Assembly: GCA_904502175.1 (NCBI GenBank)
Contig: CAJGDU010000026.1
Span: 1 to 10,618 of the forward strand
DNA length: 10,618 nucleotides
Direction: 5' to 3'
Source of the DNA: Clostridiaceae bacterium
GTDB taxonomy: Bacteria; Bacillota; Clostridia; Oscillospirales; Acutalibacteraceae
Both the position numbers and the translations under genes were made by a program. How positions within the stretch are numbered: the first letter of the stretch is position 1; each line of letters starts with the position of its first letter. A model generated the notes under the pieces. That model made no database searches and was not told the DNA's origin. It saw only the letters and a list, made by a program, of their open reading frames with translations. This document shows, one piece after another, positions 1 through 5,955 of the stretch.

Positions 1-123
1 CAGCGCCTCTACGGCATATCCGCCGACCCCGCCGAGACCGAAGACGGCGACACGGGCCTGTTCCAGACGGCGCATGGCCTCCGGACCCAGCAGCATCTCT
101 GTCCGCTGAAACTGTTCCTTCAT
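1..123 (-). CDS. tcdA: tRNA threonylcarbamoyladenosine dehydratase (TcdA, ThiF/E1-like), 5' part only
   Basis: The first 41 codons of a leftward gene are visible; the rest lies beyond the window edge. TcdA, a membrane-associated member of the ThiF/E1 superfamily, uses ATP to convert t6A at position 37 of ANN-decoding tRNAs to cyclic t6A. The visible part has the family's N-terminus: a helix with LLGPEAMRRL, then a beta strand VAVFGLGGVGGYAVEAL that carries the GxGGVG nucleotide-binding loop at about residues 30-35. The E. coli protein has the same order (LYGEKAL followed by VIGIGGVGSWAAEAL), which is why I prefer TcdA to ThiF, MoeB or HesA. The catalytic part is not visible. The ATG follows AAGGAGG at good spacing, and that ribosome binding site contains the stop codon of the upstream DUF218 gene, so translation is probably coupled. 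Confidence 0.85.
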   Translation of the reverse strand, partial: MKEQFQRTEMLLGPEAMRRLEQARVAVFGLGGVGGYAVEAL

Positions 124-126
124 GCG

Positions 127-136
127 TCCCTCCTTA
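127..136 (-). promoter_or_regulatory. Ribosome binding site of tcdA overlapping the stop of the upstream gene
   Basis: Reading leftward the bases are TAAGGAGGGA. The TAA is the stop codon of the DUF218 gene and its last two bases form the start of the AAGGAGG Shine-Dalgarno for tcdA, whose ATG is at 123. A terminating ribosome would sit on the next initiation site, which suggests coupled translation. Confidence 0.8.
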
Positions 137-1603
137 CCAGAATACGGCGGAAGCCCACTCTGCCGCTATAGCGGCCAGCATGAGCGCCGTCAGGACAAGG
201 ATGACGGTGAGGTGGGTCTTCCACTCCGAGCGAAGCGTGGCGATGAACTCGCGGATGTACGCGTTCACCCAGTAATAGACTTTCGTTTTGCTGCCGATGC
301 CCTCGGCTTTGATGCCCTGCTTCTCGGCATAGAAGCCCGAGCGGAACACGTGGTAGTTCGTCGTCGAGAAGGCGATCTGCGGGTCGGGGTCCTTTGCGTG
401 CTCCCGGATGAGTTCCATGGAGTACGTGAAGTTCTCATAGGTGTTGCGGGAGCGGTCCTCGACCAGGATCTGCTCGTCCGGGATGCCGTTTTCCTTCAGA
501 TAGTTGTACATCGCCTGCGCTTCCGCGATGACCTCGTTGGGACCCTGGCCGCCCGAGGGGACGAAGATGAGGTCCTTTCCGGTGGCCTCTTTCTGCATCT
601 TCGCAAACTCGATGGCGCGGTCCACCCGGCCCCGGAGCAGCGGCGTCAGGGTACCGTCTTTGCGGATCATGCAGCCGAGGATGAGCATGTAGTCTTTGTC
701 AAACGCGGGCACGTGTCGGGCGGCTTTGTAGCCATGCACGATGGCGCCGAGCAGGATGCATTCCAGGTAGGTGATGATGAGGAAGACGCCGTGTTCCACG
801 AACGACTCCAGATAGGGCCACACAGACTGTTCATTGTGGACGTTCACAAACGTCGCCTGCTGCAGGAACCGGGTGAGCAGTTCCGGGAACAGCGTGCCGG
901 CCAGCAGGAGCAGGCCGAGGAAAAAGCCCAGCAGATTGCGCCAGGACCGCCCCTCTTTCCGCAGAAGGTCGAGGTTGCTGATCGTCACCAGGATGGACAG
1001 TACAAAGGCCACCGGGAACGCCACGATGGCAAAGCCGCCCATGGCGTACAGCATGGTCTGGATGGTCTGCAGCAGTCCGCCGCCGAGCCGCAGGCTCCAC
1101 AGAAGGTCCAGCTCCAGGAACGCGAGGAAGACCAGAAGGCCGAGCAGCAGGATGTTCCGGTACCGGTACTGGTTTTCCCGGACGGAGGCGATGTACTCCC
1201 GCAAGAGGAGCACGAACAGCAGAAGGAGCGTCAGGATGACGGCCAGCATCAGCAGAGAACCGCCGGTACAGTCACCGAGAAACTCGTTGAAGGTGATGAT
1301 GTTGCCGCGGTGGACAATGAGCAGGAACCCCCCGCTCACATTTTCAATGGTGTACAGCCGCACCCAGGCCCGCCCGGGCTGTTTCCCGGTGAACGTCAGG
1401 TACAGGACCCCGTCCCGCACCTCCTGTCGGTCCAGGGTGACGATCTCCTCATCCTGTTCGATGACCGGACGGATCTCGTTCGGGTCCAGAGTCGGGGGAA
1501 GGTTCTCCAGTTTTGCCGTGTACGTCTGGCCCCGGAGGGCGATGAACCCGAGCGCCAGGGCAATGAGCAGCAGCCCGACCAGGGGGACATGTTTCAGTTT
1601 CAT
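134..1603 (-). CDS. YdcF/SanA-type DUF218 protein with a large multi-pass membrane N-terminus
   Basis: This 489-residue protein has a DUF218 (YdcF/SanA/ElyC-like) domain at about residues 303-450. Visible family marks are LILGCMIRKDG (307-317), PLLRGRVDRA (321-330), SGGQGPNEVIAEA (350-362), ED.S.NTYEN (382-391) and STTNYHVFRS (413-422). The region before it contains a signal-anchor-like segment (about 5-23), a beta-rich ~85-residue stretch probably outside the membrane, then hydrophobic segments near 113-135, 150-170, 180-208, 222-245 and 270-292. A last hydrophobic segment lies at about 463-483. DUF218 proteins are linked to cell-envelope functions (SanA in vancomycin resistance, ElyC in envelope integrity), but the reaction is unknown, so no specific role is claimed. 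The ATG overlaps the stop of the radical SAM gene as ATGA and has AAAGGAG eight bases upstream. Confidence 0.85.
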   Translation of the reverse strand: MKLKHVPLVGLLLIALALGFIALRGQTYTAKLENLPPTLDPNEIRPVIEQDEEIVTLDRQEVRDGVLYLTFTGKQPGRAWVRLYTIENVSGGFLLIVHRGNIITFNEFLGDCTGGSLLMLAVILTLLLLFVLLLREYIASVRENQYRYRNILLLGLLVFLAFLELDLLWSLRLGGGLLQTIQTMLYAMGGFAIVAFPVAFVLSILVTISNLDLLRKEGRSWRNLLGFFLGLLLLAGTLFPELLTRFLQQATFVNVHNEQSVWPYLESFVEHGVFLIITYLECILLGAIVHGYKAARHVPAFDKDYMLILGCMIRKDGTLTPLLRGRVDRAIEFAKMQKEATGKDLIFVPSGGQGPNEVIAEAQAMYNYLKENGIPDEQILVEDRSRNTYENFTYSMELIREHAKDPDPQIAFSTTNYHVFRSGFYAEKQGIKAEGIGSKTKVYYWVNAYIREFIATLRSEWKTHLTVILVLTALMLAAIAAEWASAVFW

Positions 1604-3471
1604 CTGTGTTTCTCCTTTGAGGTTTTGCGCTGGTTCGGCTTTGCCGGCGGCACGAGGCAGCCGGGGCCGTAGCCGATGAGGTCGGTCCGGTGCGCCAGGG
1701 TCAGGGCCTCCCGGACCAGGCCGAAGTTCTTCGGGTCCCGATATTGGATGAGGGCCCGCTGCATGGCCTTTTCATGCGGGTCCCGCGCCACGAAGACCTC
1801 GTTCATGGTCAGCGGGTCGTACCCGGTATAGTACATACAGGTGGAGACGGTGCCCGGGGTCGGGTAGAAGTCCTGCACCTGTTTCGGGGAGAGTTTGTGT
1901 TTGTTGAGGTACTCCGCGAGGGCGATGGCGTCCCGCAGTCTGCTTCCCGGGTGGGACGAGATGAGGTACGGGACCACATACTGGTCTTTCCCGAGTTCCG
2001 CGTTCACCTTTTCGAACTCTTTCACAAACTGATTATACACGTTGACGGACGGTTTGCCGATCTTGGACAGCACCGCGTCCGACACGTGCTCCGGCGCCAC
2101 CCGCAGCTGGCCGGACACATGGTGCTCCGCCAGCTCCTTCAGGAAGTGCGTCTTGTGGTCCGCCAGCACCACGTCATACCGGATGCCGGAGCGGACAAAG
2201 ACCCGCTTCACGCCGGGCAGCGTCCGCAGCTTCCGCAGAAGTTCGAGGTAGTCCGAGTGGTCCGTGTCGAGGTTCGGACAGACGGTCGGGTACAGGCAGT
2301 GGCGGTCCTTGCAGGCGCCGAGGGTGAGCTGCTTTTTACAGGCCGGGCGCCGGAACTCCGCGGTGGGGCCGCCCACGTCGTGGATGTACCCCTTGAAGTC
2401 CGGGTCCTCCCGGTAACCTTTCGCCTCTTCGAGGATGCTCTCGTGGGACCGGGCCTGGACGACCCGCCCCTCGTGGAAGGTGAGGGCGCAGAAGTTGCAC
2501 TCCCCGTAACACCCCCGGTTGGAGGTCAGGGAGAACTTGATCTCGGAAAACGCAGGGATGCCGCCGGCCTTTTCATAGGACGGGTGCCAGGCCCGCATGT
2601 AGGGCAGGGCGTACACATCGTCCATCTCCTGCATGGTCAGAGGCTTCGCCGGCGGGTTCTGCACGACGAACCAGCCGTCCTCATAGGCCTCGTAGAGCCG
2701 CCGCCCCGTGACGGGGTCGGTGTTCTCATACTGGATCTGGAAGCTGCGGGCGTAGGCCTTTTTCGCTTTTTGGGCGATGTGCGGGTCGGTCGTCCCGTTC
2801 GCAGCGGAGACCGCGGCGTAGTCCGGCAGCCGGATGGCGTCGTAGATGTCCTCCTCGACCCGGGTCTTGTAGACCGTTCCGTCGATGAAGGTGACGTCCC
2901 CCACCGGGATGCCGCTGTCCAGCGCCTCGGCGATCTCGATGATGCTGTGCTCGCCCATGCCGTAGGACACGAGGTCGGCGGAGGCGTCCAGCAGGATGGA
3001 CCGCCGCACCCGGTCGTCCCAGTAGTCGTAGTGGCCGAGACGCCGCAGGGACGCCTCCAGGCCGCCGGCGATGATGGCGGTGTCCGGGTACGCCTGCCTT
3101 ATGAGGTTGCCGTAGACGATGACCGCCCGGTCCGGGCGCCGGCCCGTCTGTCCGCCGGGGCTGTAGGCGTCGACCTTCCGCCGGTGCTTCGTGACGGAGT
3201 AGTGGTTGACCATGGAGTCCATGTTGCCGGAGGAGACGAGGAAGCCGAGACGGGGTTCCCCGTAGACCTTCATGCTGTCCGGGTCTTTCCAGTCCGGCTG
3301 ACAGAGAAGCCCCACCTTGAAGCCGTGCCGCTCCAGCAGCCGGCAGATGATGGCCGCGCCGAAGCTCGGGTGGTCGACGTATGCATCGCCGCAGACATAG
3401 ACGAAGTCGACTTCCTGCCAGCCCTTTTCCCGCATTTCCTTCCGGTTCAGGGGCAAAAAACCTTCTGCCAC
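1600..3471 (-). CDS. YgiQ family radical SAM protein (UPF0313)
   Basis: This is a full-length YgiQ/UPF0313 protein of 623 residues. The radical SAM cluster motif CxxxCxxC is at C321, C325 and C328 (RGCYGECNFC) and should hold the 4Fe-4S cluster that cleaves S-adenosylmethionine. A second cysteine group typical of this family follows (C378, C387, C392, C398, ending CPNL), perhaps for another metal centre. The N-terminal GDAYVDHPSFG (28-38) and the SSHPGS and QVQDFYPTPGT blocks (505-510, 531-541) are also family signatures. The substrate is unknown. Translation probably starts at a GTG (3469-3471) with AGGAGGT nine bases upstream. The first in-frame ATG is codon 13 and would remove the conserved FLPLNRKEM start. 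It is the first gene of the leftward operon with the DUF218 gene and tcdA. Confidence 0.93.
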   Translation of the reverse strand: MAEGFLPLNRKEMREKGWQEVDFVYVCGDAYVDHPSFGAAIICRLLERHGFKVGLLCQPDWKDPDSMKVYGEPRLGFLVSSGNMDSMVNHYSVTKHRRKVDAYSPGGQTGRRPDRAVIVYGNLIRQAYPDTAIIAGGLEASLRRLGHYDYWDDRVRRSILLDASADLVSYGMGEHSIIEIAEALDSGIPVGDVTFIDGTVYKTRVEEDIYDAIRLPDYAAVSAANGTTDPHIAQKAKKAYARSFQIQYENTDPVTGRRLYEAYEDGWFVVQNPPAKPLTMQEMDDVYALPYMRAWHPSYEKAGGIPAFSEIKFSLTSNRGCYGECNFCALTFHEGRVVQARSHESILEEAKGYREDPDFKGYIHDVGGPTAEFRRPACKKQLTLGACKDRHCLYPTVCPNLDTDHSDYLELLRKLRTLPGVKRVFVRSGIRYDVVLADHKTHFLKELAEHHVSGQLRVAPEHVSDAVLSKIGKPSVNVYNQFVKEFEKVNAELGKDQYVVPYLISSHPGSRLRDAIALAEYLNKHKLSPKQVQDFYPTPGTVSTCMYYTGYDPLTMNEVFVARDPHEKAMQRALIQYRDPKNFGLVREALTLAHRTDLIGYGPGCLVPPAKPNQRKTSKEKHR

Positions 3472-3480
3472 GGGCGATGC

Positions 3481-3487
3481 ACCTCCT
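3481..3487 (-). promoter_or_regulatory. Ribosome binding site that fixes the GTG start of the YgiQ gene
   Basis: Reading leftward this is a perfect AGGAGGT, nine bases before a GTG. No in-frame ATG has such a site, so the GTG is the likely start. Confidence 0.75.
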
Positions 3488-3502
3488 CTTTTCTCAATCG
3501 AT

Positions 3503-3532
3503 TTGCCATTATATTATAGCATGTACTATAAT
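3503..3532 (+). promoter_or_regulatory. Promoter of the STAS / SpoIIE operon
   Basis: A sigma-A-like promoter reads TTGCCA (3503-3508), an 18-base spacer, then TATAAT (3527-3532). Transcription would start near 3539, about 20 bases before the STAS start codon and just ahead of its AAGGAG site (3548-3553). The -10 box is perfect and the -35 is four of six. Confidence 0.6.
3513..3532. repeat. Perfect 7-bp inverted repeat in the divergent promoter
   Basis: ATTATAG (3513-3519) and CTATAAT (3526-3532) are exact inverted copies separated by six bases (CATGTA). The two arms supply the -10 boxes of the two divergent promoters. It may be only a by-product of two face-to-face -10 boxes, or a palindromic operator over both. 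Confidence 0.55.
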
Positions 3533-3541
3533 GAAGTCATC
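3513..3541 (-). promoter_or_regulatory. Candidate promoter of the ygiQ operon, overlapping the divergent promoter
   Basis: On the minus strand a perfect TATAAT is read from 3518 to 3513, with a poor -35 (GATGAC) 17 bases upstream at 3541-3536. It would place the start of transcription near 3506, about 35 bases before the GTG. The weak -35 makes it uncertain, but the gap offers little room for any other promoter. Confidence 0.4.
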
Positions 3542-3561
3542 TTAGAAAAGGAGCATCCCCT

Positions 3562-3855
3562 ATGCTGAATATTACACAGAACAAAATCGACTCCATTCTC
3601 GAGCTCGCGCTCGAGGGACGCCTCGACACCGTGACGGCGCCTCAGCTGCAGGCGGCCATCGACGAACAGTTCGAAGACGTCACCGATGTCGTCATGGACC
3701 TCAAAGACCTTGCGTACATTTCGAGCGCAGGGCTTCGGGTCCTGCTGACGGTCCGCAAGGGCCTGACGGGCGACCTCGTCCTCCGGAACGTCGACCCCTC
3801 CGTCCTCGAAGTGCTCGAGATCACCGGTTTCGTCGACATCCTGACCATCGAGTAA
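3562..3855 (+). CDS. STAS-domain anti-sigma-factor antagonist-like protein (SpoIIAA/RsbV type)
   Basis: The protein is 97 residues, a single STAS domain of the usual length for free-standing SpoIIAA or RsbV. LEGRLDTVTAPQLQAAI (17-33) is the typical first strand and helix, and VVMDLKDLAYISSAGLRVLL (43-62) holds the conserved phospho-acceptor region. S54, the first serine of the SSAGLR pair, aligns with the serine that RsbW-type kinases phosphorylate. In partner switching the unphosphorylated STAS protein binds its target and phosphorylation releases it. The gene has AAGGAG eight bases before the ATG and lies 16 bases upstream of a gene for a phosphatase joined to a kinase-like domain, presumably the enzyme that switches it. 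No spoIIAB, rsbW or sigma factor gene is adjacent, so it is not the sporulation SpoIIAA operon. Its binding target is not shown by the sequence. Confidence 0.9.
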   Translation: MLNITQNKIDSILELALEGRLDTVTAPQLQAAIDEQFEDVTDVVMDLKDLAYISSAGLRVLLTVRKGLTGDLVLRNVDPSVLEVLEITGFVDILTIE

Positions 3856-3871
3856 CGACAGGAGACGCATC

Positions 3872-5911
3872 ATGCTGAAACGAATGCGAAGCAGACTGGC
3901 GTTCAACCTCGTCGCCGCCTTCATCATCATTCTGCTGCTGTTCTCCCTGCTCACCAGCGCCATCGGCTACCTCCAGTTTTCCGGCGCGCTGAATGAGCGC
4001 TACGCGGACAACGGCTACCGGATCGGTCGGCTCTCCCGGCAAATGCTGAAGTCCGACGACATGTCCGCGTACCTCGATGAGGAGTACTGGGCGACCGAGG
4101 AATACCAGACGACCATGCGGCGTCTCGACGCCATCACCCAGTTCATGGACGCCGCGTTCATCTACGTCATCATCCCCGACGAGGACTACCAGAACGTCAC
4201 GTTCCTCTTCGAGACGGTGAACCAGAACATGGACCTCACCCCCTATGTGCCCGGCTATCGGCGCGACACCTCCAGCGACGAGTACGCCCGAAAGTACCGG
4301 CTCCTCATGGAGGGCAGGAGCGAGATGGAAGCGGTTTTCCGGGCCGCCAATGAAACGACGACCGGCGCCCATGTCTCCTCCCTCATCCCGGTCAAGAACA
4401 ACAAGGGTGAGCCCGTCGCCATCCTCTGCGTCCAGCAGCAGATGCAGGCCCTGCAGAGCACCCGGAACAACTTCCTTCTGAACATTGCGCTCGCCACCCT
4501 GCTCACTATCATCCTGACGGCGCTCCTCTTCGAGTGGTTCCTTCGGAAACGGGTCACGAAGCCCGTCCGGGAAATCGCCTCGGAAACGGTGCGGTTCTCC
4601 CGGGAGAACACGCTCCCCGAGACCTCGCTCACCGCCAGCACGCCGGGCCAGGACGAGATCAAACTGCTCGCCATGCACGTCGACAAGATGGAGTACGCCA
4701 TCCTGAACTATATGAACAACCTGCAGACGCTCACCTCCGAGCGGGAGCGCCTGGCCGGTGAGCTGAACGTCGCGAACGCCATCCAGAGAAGCATCCTGCC
4801 GAGCAACTTCCCGCCCTTCCCGGAACGGGACGAATTCGACCTGTATGCCTCCATGGACCCGGCCAAGGAAGTCGGCGGCGACTTCTACGACTTCTTCTTC
4901 ATCGACGATGACCATCTGGCACTCGTCATGGCGGACGTCTCCGGGAAAGGGGTCCCGGCCGCCCTGTTCATGATGATCGCCAAGATCGTCCTCAAGAACC
5001 GGGCACAGCACGGCGGCACCCCGGGCGAGATCCTCGAGGACGTCAACCGGACCATGAGCGAGGGCAACCAGTACAACATGTTCGTCACCACCTGGCTCGG
5101 CATCCTCGAAGTGAGTACCGGCATCCTCACCACCGCCAGCGCGGGACACGAGTTCCCCGCTCTCTGCCGCGCCGACGGCAGTTTTGAGCTGGTGAAGGAC
5201 CGCCATGGGTTCGTCCTCGGCGGCATGCCCGGCACGAAGTATCAAGAGACGACCATCACCCTCCAGCCCGGCGACAGCCTGTTCGTCTACACGGACGGCG
5301 TGGCGGAAGCCATCAACGGGAACGAGGAGGCCTTCGGCATGGACCGTCTGCTGGAAGCGCTCAACGCATCGCCCCATGCGGCCCCCGAGGAGCTGCTGCA
5401 CAACATGACCGCTGCCATCTCCGACTATGCCGGCGATGTGGCCCAGTTCGACGACATCACCATGCTCGCCCTGCAGTACCACGGCCAGCGGAGCCACCTG
5501 CGCACCCTGCGCATTGAGGCGGACACGGAGAACCTCGGCGAGGTCACGGAGTGGGTCGAAGAGATGCTCGTCATCCTCGACGTCCCGCCCAAGACCCGCA
5601 TGCAGATCCTGCTCGCGGTGGAAGAGATTTTCGTCAACATTGCGCGGTACGCCTACGCCCCCGGTGTCGGCGATGCCGTCATCCGCATCGGCTACGACAT
5701 GGACACCGACACGGTCCGGCTCACGTTCCTCGACGCGGGCACGCCGTACAACCCGCTCGAGCGGGAGGACCCGAACACGAAGCTTTCCGCGAAGGAACGC
5801 GAAGTGGGCGGCCTCGGCATCTACCTCGTCAAGGAGACCATGGACAACGTCGAGTACCTGCACAATGTCACGTACAACATCCTGACCATCGAAAAGAAGA
5901 TCGAACGATAA
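3872..5911 (+). CDS. Membrane sensor with HAMP-like linker, SpoIIE/PP2C serine phosphatase and RsbW-like kinase domain
   Basis: This 679-residue protein appears to join sensing, phosphatase and kinase parts. Domain order: a membrane segment (about 9-33), an extracytoplasmic sensor (about 34-198), a second membrane segment (about 200-222), a HAMP-like linker and coiled region (223-300), SpoIIE/PP2C (about 318-537) and a GHKL ATPase domain of RsbW/SpoIIAB type (about 541-675). PP2C metal-ligand motifs are all present: GGDFYD (D337), MADVSGKG (D355), YTDGVAEA (D475) and FDDIT (D527/D528). The ATPase domain has its N-box EEIFVNIARYA (E584, N589), DAGTPYNP (D621) and GGLGIYLVK (646-654), so it looks able to bind ATP. 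The likely substrate is the STAS protein encoded 16 bases upstream, which it would dephosphorylate or phosphorylate in response to an external signal. Joining both activities in one chain recalls Vibrio SypE. The ATG follows AGGAG by seven bases. Confidence 0.93.
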   Translation: MLKRMRSRLAFNLVAAFIIILLLFSLLTSAIGYLQFSGALNERYADNGYRIGRLSRQMLKSDDMSAYLDEEYWATEEYQTTMRRLDAITQFMDAAFIYVIIPDEDYQNVTFLFETVNQNMDLTPYVPGYRRDTSSDEYARKYRLLMEGRSEMEAVFRAANETTTGAHVSSLIPVKNNKGEPVAILCVQQQMQALQSTRNNFLLNIALATLLTIILTALLFEWFLRKRVTKPVREIASETVRFSRENTLPETSLTASTPGQDEIKLLAMHVDKMEYAILNYMNNLQTLTSERERLAGELNVANAIQRSILPSNFPPFPERDEFDLYASMDPAKEVGGDFYDFFFIDDDHLALVMADVSGKGVPAALFMMIAKIVLKNRAQHGGTPGEILEDVNRTMSEGNQYNMFVTTWLGILEVSTGILTTASAGHEFPALCRADGSFELVKDRHGFVLGGMPGTKYQETTITLQPGDSLFVYTDGVAEAINGNEEAFGMDRLLEALNASPHAAPEELLHNMTAAISDYAGDVAQFDDITMLALQYHGQRSHLRTLRIEADTENLGEVTEWVEEMLVILDVPPKTRMQILLAVEEIFVNIARYAYAPGVGDAVIRIGYDMDTDTVRLTFLDAGTPYNPLEREDPNTKLSAKEREVGGLGIYLVKETMDNVEYLHNVTYNILTIEKKIER

Positions 5912-5921
5912 ACGAAAAAAG

Positions 5922-5948
5922 AGCCCACCGGTTTCGGTGGGCTTTTTT
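5922..5948. terminator. Bidirectional rho-independent terminator between convergent genes
   Basis: A 9-bp perfect stem, AGCCCACCG (5922-5930) and CGGTGGGCT (5935-5943), closes a four-base loop. A run of six T follows on the plus strand (5943-5948), and a run of six A precedes it (5915-5920), which gives a T-run on the minus strand. It can end both the STAS/SpoIIE transcript, whose stop is at 5911, and the pgcA/symporter transcript, whose stop is at 5956. Confidence 0.92.
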
Positions 5949-5955
5949 ATTATGT

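Noticed and set aside
122..1672. A 516-codon open frame on the plus strand, antisense to the DUF218 gene
   Set aside because: It is low-complexity in Gln, Glu, Arg and Asp, the antisense image of leucine-rich membrane helices.
1690..3519. A 609-codon open frame on the plus strand, antisense to the YgiQ gene
   Set aside because: The minus strand encodes a complete radical SAM protein. This frame has no domain and ends inside the divergent promoter.
3595..3625. Repeated CTCGAG words near the start of the STAS gene
   Set aside because: They fall in codons for Leu-Glu in a gene with strong C-ending codon use. No restriction-site cluster or regulatory repeat is needed to explain them.
3562..5911. 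The sporulation spoIIAA operon or an rsb stress operon
   Set aside because: No spoIIAB/rsbW gene and no sigma factor gene follow. The kinase-like domain is instead joined to the phosphatase.
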